Source: JBEEJZ01 sp041168905 (GTDB taxonomy: Bacteria; Pseudomonadota; Gammaproteobacteria; Burkholderiales; Burkholderiaceae_C). Taken from it: a stretch of DNA of 64,000 bases. The notes beneath the pieces were generated by a model. That model saw only the letters and a program-made list of their open reading frames with translations. It did no database searches and was not told the DNA's origin. The position numbers and the translations under genes were made by a program. Location: contig JBEEJZ010000074.1 of the NCBI GenBank assembly GCA_041168905.1, positions 1 to 64,000 of the forward strand, written 5' to 3'. How positions within the stretch are numbered: position 1 is the stretch's first letter; each line of letters begins with the position of its first letter. Below, in pieces: positions 26,124 through 34,632 of this stretch.

Positions 26124-27863
26124 TCAAAAACTTTCCCATTGACCTTCGTCACCTCCCTTGCTTGGGGATATGGAGGTTGAGGCGGCTGGCGCATGGCCGA
26201 GCGCTTTGACTGTCTTGGGTTTGCTCAGGGGTTTGGGTTTGATCGCCGCTTTGGGGGCGGCTACGGCTTGCGTGGTGGGGCCGGGCTTTCGGGTTGTTGC
26301 CACAAAATGTGATCCGTTGGCGTCCAGGCGGAATACCGCCACCGCCTGCACCAAGTCTTGAGCCTGGGTGTTCAGGCTGGAGGCTGCAGAAGCCATCTCT
26401 TCCACCAAGGCGGCATTCTGTTGCGTGGCTTGGTCCAGCTGGGTCACAGCCTCGCCAATTTGCGAGACCCCCGAACCCTGCTCAACACTGGCTGCACTGA
26501 TTTCGGACATGATGTCCGTGACGCGGCGGATACTGTTGACGACATCGTTCATCGTGGCGCCAGCTTGATCGACGAGGATCGAGCCGTGGTCCACGCGCTG
26601 AACGCTGTCGGTGATCAGGGTTTTGATTTCCTTGGCAGCTTCGGCGCTGCGCTGCGCCAGGGTTCGGACTTCGCCTGCGACCACCGCAAAGCCTCTCCCT
26701 TGCTCGCCTGCACGCGCTGCCTCGACGGCCGCGTTCAGCGCCAGGATGTTGGTTTGAAACGCGATGCCATCAATCACGGAAATGATGTCGGCGATTTTTT
26801 TGCTGGAGTCGCTGATGCCGCGCATGGTGTCCACCACCTGAGCAACCACAGTCCCGCCTTGCACGGCCACCGTTGAGGCGCTTTGGGCGAGTTGATTGGC
26901 TTGCCGGGCGTTGTCGGCGTTTTGATTGACTGTGGAACCCAGTTGCTCCATGGACGCAGCCGTTTGCTCCAGGGCGCTGGCCTGGTGTTCAGTACGCCCG
27001 CTCAGGTCCAGGTTGCTTTGGGAAATTTCGGCGCTTGCGGTTTCTATCGATTCGGCGCCCCTGCGCACCGTGCCGACGACCTTCGCCAGGCTGGCTTGCA
27101 TGTCGCTGAGGGCCTTTAAAAGCAGGGCAGTTTCATTGGTGCCACTGGCATCAAATTGCAGGGTGAGGTCGCCGCCAGCCACAGCGCGAGCCACATCCAC
27201 TGCCTTCTGTATGGGGCGGGTGATGGCGCGAATGATCCAGATCGCCAGCAAGATGGACATCGTCAGAGACAGTGAGCCGGTCGCCCACACCGTCATTTCG
27301 ATGGCGCCGGCGGCGGCTTCCGCATCGTGGCTGGCCTGGGCGGTGGTCTCATCCTGATTGCTTGTTTCCTCCTTGATGGCTTCAAAATAGGCCAGCTGGA
27401 TCGGGCGGACATCGTCCAGCAGGAGTGCGATGGCCTCCTCTTTTTTCTCCTGCTCAATCAGCGCCAGGTACCGATCGGTGTGGGTTTTGTAGTCTTTGCG
27501 GAGTTCGACCATCCGTGCAAGCACCTTCCGACCTTTTTCTGAATGGATGTCTTTGTCCAGGCGAGCCATGATTTCGTCAACCGCCTTGCGTGAGCTCTGG
27601 ATTTGCTCCAGCTCCTGCCTGATGTCGCCCGCCTTGGTCATCAATGCCACGTTGCGAGAGGCTCTAGCCTGATGGTTGATCTCGTCACGCAGGTGGCCCA
27701 GATCCCGCAGAATTTCCATTCTTCGCTCGGTGACGTCGATCAGGCTGTCGTGCAGTTTGCTGGTCTGCAAGAGGGTGATGCTGCCCATGAGTATCAGCAT
27801 CAGGGCGATCAGGCTGAATGCTAGCTTCAAGCGAGTAGAAATCTTCATGTCACTGAAATTCAT
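26124..27863 (-). CDS. Methyl-accepting chemotaxis protein with C-terminal pentapeptide
   Basis: A 579-residue inner-membrane chemoreceptor. Features in order: transmembrane helix 1 (about 13-30), a four-helix-bundle periplasmic ligand domain, transmembrane helix 2 (about 188-208), HAMP, and the signalling domain with the conserved hairpin tip IDGIAFQTNILALNAAVEAA. The C terminus after a flexible linker is QWESF, which fits the xWxxF tether that recruits CheR and CheB in enteric receptors such as Tar. Ligand unknown. No che genes are in the window. Confidence 0.93.
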   Translation of the reverse strand: MNFSDMKISTRLKLAFSLIALMLILMGSITLLQTSKLHDSLIDVTERRMEILRDLGHLRDEINHQARASRNVALMTKAGDIRQELEQIQSSRKAVDEIMARLDKDIHSEKGRKVLARMVELRKDYKTHTDRYLALIEQEKKEEAIALLLDDVRPIQLAYFEAIKEETSNQDETTAQASHDAEAAAGAIEMTVWATGSLSLTMSILLAIWIIRAITRPIQKAVDVARAVAGGDLTLQFDASGTNETALLLKALSDMQASLAKVVGTVRRGAESIETASAEISQSNLDLSGRTEHQASALEQTAASMEQLGSTVNQNADNARQANQLAQSASTVAVQGGTVVAQVVDTMRGISDSSKKIADIISVIDGIAFQTNILALNAAVEAARAGEQGRGFAVVAGEVRTLAQRSAEAAKEIKTLITDSVQRVDHGSILVDQAGATMNDVVNSIRRVTDIMSEISAASVEQGSGVSQIGEAVTQLDQATQQNAALVEEMASAASSLNTQAQDLVQAVAVFRLDANGSHFVATTRKPGPTTQAVAAPKAAIKPKPLSKPKTVKALGHAPAASTSISPSKGGDEGQWESF

Positions 27864-27941
27864 GTCGATGGCCTTTTTATGGGGTTGTCGGGTTGTTTGC
27901 CTGACGCGTCAAGCACCGGTTTGCTTGAAAGTATCCCTGTA

Positions 27942-28403
27942 TCAGGCAAACCCCTGTTGGCGCCAGGCCTCAAAGACCGTGACGGCCACCGCGTTAGACA
28001 GGTTGAGGCTGCGCTGACCTTCCCGCATCGGGAGCTTGAGGCAGCGTTCGGGTGCAAAGCTGGATCTCGCAGCGTCGCTGAGCCCGCGTGTCTCGGCACC
28101 GAAAACCAGCCAGTCTCCTTCTTGAAACTGGGTGCTGTACACCTTGCCGGTCCCCTTGGTGGTCAGTGCAAACAGACGTTCTGATGGTGGCTGTTCGGTC
28201 GCCAGGAAGGTGGCCCAGTCACTGTGCTTGCGCAGGGTGGCGTATTCGTGATAGTCCAAACCTGCACGGCGCATGTGTTTGTCATCCATGGAGAAGCCCA
28301 GGGGTTCGATCAGGTGCAGGGTGCAGCCGGTGTTGGCCGCCAGACGGATGATGTTGCCGGTGTTGGGGGGGATTTCCGGCTCGACAAGAACGATGTGAAA
28401 CAT
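27942..28403 (-). CDS. trmL: tRNA (cytidine(34)-2'-O)-methyltransferase TrmL
   Basis: SPOUT-fold methyltransferase (153 residues) that 2'-O-methylates the wobble base of certain leucine tRNAs. The trefoil-knot SAM motifs are visible: LVEPEIPPNTGNIIRLAANT near the start, VFGAETRGL, and LPMREGQRSLNLSNAVAV near the C terminus. ATG 28403 is chosen because family members begin at MFHIVLVEPE; an in-frame start seven codons earlier is less likely. Confidence 0.93.
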   Translation of the reverse strand: MFHIVLVEPEIPPNTGNIIRLAANTGCTLHLIEPLGFSMDDKHMRRAGLDYHEYATLRKHSDWATFLATEQPPSERLFALTTKGTGKVYSTQFQEGDWLVFGAETRGLSDAARSSFAPERCLKLPMREGQRSLNLSNAVAVTVFEAWRQQGFA

Positions 28404-28446
28404 GCTTTGTATTTTCAAGCCCAAATGGCATGTCGTGAATGAATGC

Positions 28447-29145
28447 TTAAAGTTCGGTGCGAGCCACTACCAGCGCTGTGACGTGGCTGGCGCCCGCAGC
28501 GCGCAGCGCAAGTGCGGCTGAGTGCAGCGACGCACCTGTGGTCATCACGTCATCGACTAAAACAACGCGCCGATCCTTTAGCTGTGCTGCCAGCAGCGGA
28601 TCCACCGCAAACGCGTCTTTCACATTCTTGAGGCGCTCCGCGCGGCTCAGCTGGCTTTGGTGGGCTACGTCTTTCAGGCGCAACAGGATGTTGTCGCGGG
28701 TTTTGCTGGCGGACAGCTGCCTGGCGAGCAGCGAGGCCTGGTTATAGCCGCGCTCCTTGAGTCGATGAACGGACAAGGGCATGGGGATGAGGAAATGGGC
28801 ATTGTCGATGGCGGGTTCCACCCAGGGCGCGCTGCGCAAGAGCAAGGACAGGCTGGCACAGTGGCCCGGCTGCTGCGCGAACTTGAAGTCAATGATGAGT
28901 CTGGCCCAAGGGTAGGCGTATGCCACTGCCGCAAAGCATGCGTCCAGTGCGGGAGGTGATAGTAGGCATTCGCCACACTGTAGGACCCCCGTGGGAACCG
29001 ACTGTGCACAGGTTTTGCAACGAGGAACCGGCTGGGCAAATCGTGCAACGCAGGCCTCGCAGACTGCTTGTGACGGCCAGGATCCGCACACCTTGCATGT
29101 GCTGGGAATATGGGCGGCCAAACCTCGTAGGCGCTTGAAGAGCAT
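28447..29145 (-). CDS. comF: ComF family phosphoribosyltransferase-like protein
   Basis: A 232-residue ComF-type protein. An N-terminal four-cysteine zinc-binding region (CKVCGS, CEAC, CKTC, CGEC) is followed by a type I phosphoribosyltransferase domain with the PRPP loop VVLVDDVMTTGAS. ComF homologues take part in uptake of transforming DNA; the biochemical reaction is not settled. It diverges from the BioC-like gene at 29184. Confidence 0.92.
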   Translation of the reverse strand: MLFKRLRGLAAHIPSTCKVCGSWPSQAVCEACVARFAQPVPRCKTCAQSVPTGVLQCGECLLSPPALDACFAAVAYAYPWARLIIDFKFAQQPGHCASLSLLLRSAPWVEPAIDNAHFLIPMPLSVHRLKERGYNQASLLARQLSASKTRDNILLRLKDVAHQSQLSRAERLKNVKDAFAVDPLLAAQLKDRRVVLVDDVMTTGASLHSAALALRAAGASHVTALVVARTEL

Positions 29146-29183
29146 GCGATCAATATACTTGGTGCTCCATATTTCACGTCAAC

Positions 29184-30101
29184 ATGAAGCCTGAACATCC
29201 TCCCTCGTTGGACCCCCTGGCCGCCCGCCGATGGGCTGTGCTGAGCCCCGCACACGATGCGGTAGCTGACAGAGTGGAGTCAGCCTGGCTGCACGAAGAG
29301 GTTGCGCGAAGGATGGAAGAGCGCTTGCAATGGATCACGTTGCAGCCGAAGTCCTGGGTGCATTGGGAGCCGTTGCGGGGCGGGCTCCATATTCACCAGG
29401 CGCTGAGCAACCGTTATCCCGAGGCTGCCTGCGCTGTGATAGAGAGCGACTCTGGCCATGCCCAAGCGGTCCAGGCGGCACTGGAAAAGCCTTGGTGGAC
29501 GCCCAAGCGCTGGTTGGGCTCAAAGACCCGTTTTCAGATGCCTGCGCCTGGCAAAGCGGATATGTTGTGGGCCAATATGGCGTTGCACATGTCTGCTCAG
29601 CCTCAGAGTTTGCTGGCAAGCTGGCAGAACTTGCTGGCCGTTGACGGATTTTTGATGTTTTCTTGCCTGGGGCCAGACACATTGCGAGAACTCCGTACGC
29701 TGTTTGCCGACTTGAATTGGCCGGCACCCGCTCACGACTTCACGGATATGCACGATTGGGGTGACATGCTCGTCCAAACGGGATTCGCCGAGCCGGTGAT
29801 GGACATGGAGCGAATCACCTTGAGCTTCGAGACCCCGGAGCGCTTGTTGCAGGAGCTTCGTGCGCTGGGGCGCAATTTGCATCGGGACAGATTTCCCGCC
29901 TTGCGCGGGCGCCATTGGCGAGATCAGTTGCATCGGGAGCTCCGGTCGCGCCTCACGGGTGCAGATGGTCGGTTGTCGGTGACCTTCGAGGTCATTTACG
30001 GTCATGCGCTGAAAGCGGCGCCACGTCTCAGCGTGCAGCCGCAAACAACATTGACCCTGGATCAAATGCGGGAGAGCTTGAGTCGCAATAAGCGCCATTA
30101 G
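29184..30101 (+). CDS. BioC-like methyltransferase-fold protein with degenerate SAM motif
   Basis: A 305-residue protein resembling malonyl-ACP O-methyltransferase BioC in its central and C-terminal parts (ADMLWANMALHM, FMFSCLGPDTLRELRTLF, FTDMHDWGDMLVQTGFAEPVMDME). The glycine-rich SAM motif I expected near residue 60, DxGxGxG in BioC, is replaced by WEPLRGGLHI. SAM binding and the biotin role are therefore uncertain, and no other bio genes are near. It diverges from comF. Confidence 0.72.
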   Translation: MKPEHPPSLDPLAARRWAVLSPAHDAVADRVESAWLHEEVARRMEERLQWITLQPKSWVHWEPLRGGLHIHQALSNRYPEAACAVIESDSGHAQAVQAALEKPWWTPKRWLGSKTRFQMPAPGKADMLWANMALHMSAQPQSLLASWQNLLAVDGFLMFSCLGPDTLRELRTLFADLNWPAPAHDFTDMHDWGDMLVQTGFAEPVMDMERITLSFETPERLLQELRALGRNLHRDRFPALRGRHWRDQLHRELRSRLTGADGRLSVTFEVIYGHALKAAPRLSVQPQTTLTLDQMRESLSRNKRH

Positions 30102-30241
30102 CGCAACCAGGCCTGCGGAGGAAGTGCGGCCATGCTCGGGCTGGGGTCCTGGGGGTGGATTACAATCAAAAACTTGTAACAAGGCATTTACCTTAGGCGC
30201 GCCAGAATCAATGGGTTATGGCGGTTGATTAGGAATCAAGC

Positions 30242-30718
30242 GTGTCCTCCCAGGCGTTTAGTGTTGCAACTGTTCAGGGCGAAAAAGTGCAGTGGTTCTT
30301 GAAAAGGAACTGTTCTGTGACGCCTCGTCAGTTGTGCTGGATGTACGCATCATTGACCGTGGTGTCGCTGGGTATCTCTGCGGCCTTCTGGTGGCGGGGC
30401 GCGACACTGGTCATGCCATTTGCCTGGCTGGAGTTGCTGGCTGTGGGTGTTGCCTTTGTGATGTATGCGAGGCATGCTGCCGACGGTGAAAGGATCGTGC
30501 TCGAAAACGCCACGCTGGTGGTGGAGCTTGAGCGAGCCGGGCGGCTGCAGCGGTCAGAGTTTTCTCGGGACTGGGTGCGTGTGGAGCCCCAAAATGTGTC
30601 GGGTTCTCTTGTTGTGGTGTCGGGGCATGGGCGGTCTGTGAGTGTGGGGCGATATTTGCGCCCGGAGCTCAGGCCAGTGCTTGCCAAAGAAATTCGAGCG
30701 GCTTTGCGTGCCGTTTAG
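30242..30718 (+). CDS. DUF2244 domain protein
   Basis: A 158-residue membrane protein with two transmembrane segments (about residues 35-50 and 57-74) and a C-terminal soluble part (ERIVLENATLVVELERAGR and following). This is the DUF2244 layout, a family often found before cytochrome oxidase genes. Function unknown. It starts with GTG preceded by AGGAAT. The coxB gene follows about 70 bases later on the same strand. Confidence 0.85.
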   Translation: MSSQAFSVATVQGEKVQWFLKRNCSVTPRQLCWMYASLTVVSLGISAAFWWRGATLVMPFAWLELLAVGVAFVMYARHAADGERIVLENATLVVELERAGRLQRSEFSRDWVRVEPQNVSGSLVVVSGHGRSVSVGRYLRPELRPVLAKEIRAALRAV

Positions 30719-30787
30719 CGGTGTGCCTGTCGTGCTGTGTTGGGTGCCCGGGGCCTGGGTTAATTACTTAGTGATGAAGAAGTGAAC

Positions 30788-31975
30788 ATGATGAAGAGCA
30801 TTTTCAACAAATCGGCTTCACTGCTGTCCGCGGCAGCTGTTTGGGGTGGTTCTGTGGCGTTTTCGTCGGCCCACGCCGTCGGCGATTTGCCGGGAGGCCC
30901 GGCAGTGCGGCAGCTTAACCTGGCACCAGCGGTCACCAAGATTGCTGAAGAGCAGGCCTGGCTGCACTGGTTCATGCTGATCTTGTGCACGGTGATCTTT
31001 GTGGCTGTTTTCAGTGTGATGTTTTATTCCATCTGGAAGCACCGTAAATCCAAGGGTCACAAGCCTGCAACCTTTCATGAGTCCGTCACCGTTGAGGTGA
31101 TCTGGACGATCATCCCTTTCATCATCGTCATCTTTATGGCCCTGCCGGCGACCAAAGTGATCGTGGCCATGAAAGACACAAGCAATGCGGACCTGACCAT
31201 CAAGGTCACTGGTATGCAGTGGAAATGGGGTTATGACTACCTCAAGGGTGAGGGTGAGGGCATTTCTGTGCTGTCCACACTGGATGCTGGCCATCGTGCG
31301 CTGTCTGATGCGGGTGGTCCCAAGGCGGGTCAGGATGTTGAGGACTATCTCCTGAAGGTTGACCACCCCATGGTGGTGCCGGTGGGGCGCAAGGTTCGAT
31401 TGATCACCACTGCGAACGACGTGATTCACTCGTTCATGGTGCCAGCATTCGGTATCAAGCAGGATGCGATTCCTGGGTTTGTTCGTGACACTTGGTTCCG
31501 TGCTGAAAAGATTGGTGACTATCACGGTCAATGCGTTGAGCTGTGCGGCAAGGAGCATGCCTACATGCCCATCCACGTCAAGGTTGTCAGTGCCGAGGAT
31601 TACGCCAAGTGGGTGTCTGACGAAAGCAAAAAAATGGCTGCCAAGATGGACGATCCTTCCAAGGTCTGGACGCTGGACGACATCATGAAGCGCGGCGAAA
31701 AGGTTTATGCGGCTAACTGTGCTGCCTGCCACCAGGCCAACGGCAAGGGCGCGGGGCCTATCAAGCCGCTTGACGCTGCAGCTGTGGTCCTGGACGCGGA
31801 CAAGAGCAAGCAGATCGCAGTTTTGCTGAATGGTCAAAACAATGGCGCCATGCCGGCGTGGAAGCAGCTGAACGACACCGATATTGCGGCTGTGATCAGT
31901 TACACCAAGAACAGCTGGTCGAACAAAACGGGTCAGTTGGTGCAGCCCGCTGAAGTTCTGGCTGCGCGCAAATAA
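30788..31975 (+). CDS. ctaC: Cytochrome c oxidase subunit II with fused cytochrome c domain
   Basis: Subunit II of the aa3-type haem-copper oxidase, accepting electrons from cytochrome c. A signal peptide and two transmembrane helices precede the cupredoxin domain with CuA ligands (NDVIHSFMVPAFG and CVELCGKEHAYMPI). A C-terminal c-type cytochrome domain carries CAACH. About 395 residues. ATG 30788 or the adjacent ATG 30791 follows GAAGAAG; a GTG lies two codons earlier. The extra haem domain makes maturation dependent on the Ccm system. First of the cox genes. Confidence 0.93.
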   Translation: MMKSIFNKSASLLSAAAVWGGSVAFSSAHAVGDLPGGPAVRQLNLAPAVTKIAEEQAWLHWFMLILCTVIFVAVFSVMFYSIWKHRKSKGHKPATFHESVTVEVIWTIIPFIIVIFMALPATKVIVAMKDTSNADLTIKVTGMQWKWGYDYLKGEGEGISVLSTLDAGHRALSDAGGPKAGQDVEDYLLKVDHPMVVPVGRKVRLITTANDVIHSFMVPAFGIKQDAIPGFVRDTWFRAEKIGDYHGQCVELCGKEHAYMPIHVKVVSAEDYAKWVSDESKKMAAKMDDPSKVWTLDDIMKRGEKVYAANCAACHQANGKGAGPIKPLDAAAVVLDADKSKQIAVLLNGQNNGAMPAWKQLNDTDIAAVISYTKNSWSNKTGQLVQPAEVLAARK

Positions 31976-32022
31976 AGCGCTCAGTCAACGCCGTATATTT
32001 GAGACTTGAGAAGGAAAACACC

Positions 32023-33645
32023 ATGAGTGCAGTACTAGACCATCACGATCATGCCCATGACGACCACCACGACCATCATGCCCCAACCGGCTGGCGCAGG
32101 TGGGTGTATGCCACCAATCACAAGGATATTGGAACGCTGTATCTGCTGTTCTCGTTCGCGATGTTGATGGTGGGTGGTGTCTTGGCCTTGTTGATCCGCG
32201 CTGAGCTGTTCCAGCCCGGCTTGCAGGTCGCAAACCCTGAATTGTTCAATCAGTTCACGACCATGCACGGCATCATCATGGTGTTCGGCGCCATCATGCC
32301 TGGCTTCGTGGGTTTTGCTAACTGGATGTTGCCATTGCAAGTTGGCGCATCAGACATGGCTTTTGCGCGCATGAACAACTTCAGCTTCTGGCTGATGATT
32401 CCTGCTGCCTTGATGCTGGTGTTGTCCTTTTTCATGCCCGGCGGTGCCCCGGCTGCGGGCTGGACCTTGTATGCACCTCTGACATTGCAGATGGGTCCGT
32501 CCATGGATGCCGGTATCTTTGCGATGCATATTCTGGGTGCCTCTTCCATCATGGGTTCCATCAACATCATCGTGACCGTGTTGAACATGCGGGCTCCTGG
32601 CATGACGCTGATGAAGATGCCGATGTTTGCCTGGACCTGGTTGATCACAGCTTATTTGCTGATTGCAGTGATGCCTGTGTTGGCTGGCGCGATCACCATG
32701 ACTCTGACCGACCGTCACTTTGGCACCAGCTTCTTCAACCCTGCTGGTGGTGGTGATCCAGTGATGTACCAGCATATTTTCTGGTTCTTCGGCCACCCTG
32801 AGGTTTACATCATGATCTTGCCGGCCTTCGGCATCATCAGCCAGATCGTTCCCGCGTTCGCACGTAAAAAGCTGTTTGGCTATGCCTCGATGGTTTACGC
32901 AACCTCGTCTATTGCCATCCTGTCTTTCATTGTGTGGGCACACCACATGTTCACGACTGGCATGCCTGTGACCGGACAGTTGTTCTTCATGTATGCCACC
33001 ATGTTGATCGCTGTGCCCACGGCAGTGAAGATCTTCAATTGGATTGCCACCATGTGGCAAGGTTCCATGACCTTTGAAACCCCCATGCTTTTTGCAGTCG
33101 GTTTCATTTTTGTGTTCACCATGGGTGGCTTCACCGGGTTGATGCTGGCCATGGCGCCCATTGACATCCAATTGCAGGACACCTACTACGTGGTGGCCCA
33201 CTTCCACTATGTGCTGGTGGCGGGTTCTCTGTATGCCATGTTCGCTGGTTACTATTACTGGTGCCCCAAGTGGACAGGTGTGATGTACAACGAGACGCGT
33301 GGCAAGATTCACTTCTGGTGGTCGTTGATTGCGTTTAACGTGACATTCTTCCCCATGCATTTCCTGGGCTTGGCTGGCATGCCGCGCCGCTACGCTGACT
33401 ACCCCATGCAATTTGCTGATTTCAATGCAGTTGCGACCGTGGGTGCTTTCGCTTTTGGTCTGGCGCAGGTTTACTTCTTCTTGTTCATTGTCTTGCCCAC
33501 CATGATGGGCAAAGGTGAAAAGGCCGTTCAAAAGCCATGGGAAGCAGCAGAAGGTCTGGAATGGGAAGTCCCCTCACCAGCACCCTTCCATACCTTTGAA
33601 ACACCTCCGAAGCTGGACGCGACAGCGACCAAGGTGATTGCTTGA
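32023..33645 (+). CDS. ctaD: Cytochrome c oxidase subunit I
   Basis: Catalytic subunit (540 residues) with 12 transmembrane helices holding haem a and the haem a3-CuB centre. Visible are WVYATNHKDIGTLYL, the His-bearing FWFFGHPEVYIMILP loop with the cross-linked His-Tyr region, the CuB histidines WAHHMFTTGM, and the haem ligands in YYVVAHFHYVLV. The N terminus is strikingly histidine-rich (HHDHAHDDHHDHH), which may bind copper. ATG 32023 follows GAAGGA; a TTG eight codons earlier is less likely. Confidence 0.97.
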   Translation: MSAVLDHHDHAHDDHHDHHAPTGWRRWVYATNHKDIGTLYLLFSFAMLMVGGVLALLIRAELFQPGLQVANPELFNQFTTMHGIIMVFGAIMPGFVGFANWMLPLQVGASDMAFARMNNFSFWLMIPAALMLVLSFFMPGGAPAAGWTLYAPLTLQMGPSMDAGIFAMHILGASSIMGSINIIVTVLNMRAPGMTLMKMPMFAWTWLITAYLLIAVMPVLAGAITMTLTDRHFGTSFFNPAGGGDPVMYQHIFWFFGHPEVYIMILPAFGIISQIVPAFARKKLFGYASMVYATSSIAILSFIVWAHHMFTTGMPVTGQLFFMYATMLIAVPTAVKIFNWIATMWQGSMTFETPMLFAVGFIFVFTMGGFTGLMLAMAPIDIQLQDTYYVVAHFHYVLVAGSLYAMFAGYYYWCPKWTGVMYNETRGKIHFWWSLIAFNVTFFPMHFLGLAGMPRRYADYPMQFADFNAVATVGAFAFGLAQVYFFLFIVLPTMMGKGEKAVQKPWEAAEGLEWEVPSPAPFHTFETPPKLDATATKVIA

Positions 33646-33670
33646 TTCTGAATTGAAAATCAAGGCAAAA

Positions 33671-33781
33671 ATGAGCCCCGAGCAAAAGCAAAAAAACTTG
33701 AAGCTGGCGTGGATTCTTGCTTCTATTGCACTGGTGTTTTTGCTGGGCTTTGTCGGCAAAATCATCTTGCTGAATCACTGA
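33671..33781 (+). CDS. Small cytochrome oxidase-associated membrane protein (36 aa)
   Basis: A 36-codon gene between ctaD and ctaG. It begins MSPEQKQKNLKLAWILAS and has one hydrophobic helix (about residues 13-31) ending IILLNH. ATG 33671 follows AAGG by about 5 bases, and the stop lies 3 bases before the ctaG start. It resembles the short single-span proteins found at this position in other betaproteobacterial cox loci. A role in oxidase assembly is inferred from position only. Confidence 0.75.
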   Translation: MSPEQKQKNLKLAWILASIALVFLLGFVGKIILLNH

Positions 33782-33784
33782 GTC

Positions 33785-34390
33785 ATGAAACTGCAACAGG
33801 CTAACCTGACGATGGTCGGCAAGCTGGCTGTCATCACCCTAGGCATGTTTGCCTTTGGTTATGCCTTGGTGCCGCTGTACAAAGCGATTTGCGAGATGAC
33901 CGGCATTAACGTGCTGGCAATGGGCGAGCGCGACATCCCTGGCACCAAAGTCAAGTCACCGGCCAACACTCAGGTGGACTTGACTCGGACCATCACGGTC
34001 GAGTTTGATGCCAACAGTCGTGGTCCATGGGAGTTCAGGCCTGCGACACGGTCGATGCAAGTTCACCCCGGTGAATTGACGACGGTGATGTATGAATTTC
34101 AGAACGTGCAAAATCGGCGAATGTCTGCGCAGGCTATTCCCAGCTATGCGCCTCAGCAGGCCTCTGCGCACTTCAATAAGTTGGAGTGCTTCTGTTTTAG
34201 CCAATACACACTGGAGCCGGGTGAGAAAAAAACCTGGCCTGTTGCCTTTGTGATTGACCCGCGCTTATCAAAAGACGTTACCACCATCACGCTGTCTTAC
34301 ACCTTCTTTGAGGTGGGAGGGAAAACACCACCCGCGCCCAAGGGGCAGCAGGCGGCGGTAACGCAAAATTTGCTTGGAGTGGGGGCATGA
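33785..34390 (+). CDS. ctaG: Cytochrome c oxidase assembly protein CtaG/Cox11
   Basis: Copper chaperone that delivers copper to the CuB site of subunit I. An N-terminal membrane anchor (LAVITLGMFAFGYALVPLY) is followed by a periplasmic immunoglobulin-like domain with the copper-binding CFCF motif (KLECFCFSQYTLEPGE). The length of 201 residues is normal. Its stop overlaps the next start (ATGA). Confidence 0.95.
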   Translation: MKLQQANLTMVGKLAVITLGMFAFGYALVPLYKAICEMTGINVLAMGERDIPGTKVKSPANTQVDLTRTITVEFDANSRGPWEFRPATRSMQVHPGELTTVMYEFQNVQNRRMSAQAIPSYAPQQASAHFNKLECFCFSQYTLEPGEKKTWPVAFVIDPRLSKDVTTITLSYTFFEVGGKTPPAPKGQQAAVTQNLLGVGA

Positions 34391-34584
34391 ACTCCTCAGG
34401 CGCATCGTTCTTGCGAAGTATGAAAACGGTGGCTTGGTCATTTTTAGGAATTCGCAAACGTAGTGAATTTCAGGATGACCTCGCCCGAGTGAATCCCTTT
34501 CATGTGATTGCAGCAGCTTTGATCGCTGTCTCGATGTTGATTGTGGGCTTGGTTGTTTTGGTAAATTGGGCTGTTGCCGCTTGA
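34387..34584 (+). CDS. DUF2970 small membrane protein
   Basis: A 65-residue protein with a DUF2970-type motif (SFLGIRKRSEFQDDLARVNP) followed by one transmembrane helix (HVIAAALIAVSMLIVGLVVL). The family regularly occurs between ctaG and ctaE in betaproteobacteria; function unknown. It overlaps the ctaG stop by 4 bases. Confidence 0.88.
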   Translation: MNSSGASFLRSMKTVAWSFLGIRKRSEFQDDLARVNPFHVIAAALIAVSMLIVGLVVLVNWAVAA

Positions 34585-34632
34585 GGCTGCGGATCCTGGT
34601 CATTTGTAAGAGTTGAAAGTAACGGAGCTGAT

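Noticed and set aside
32350..33531. Minus-strand open frame (393 codons) opposite ctaD
   Set aside because: Histidine-rich shadow of subunit I; no ribosome-binding site or family match.
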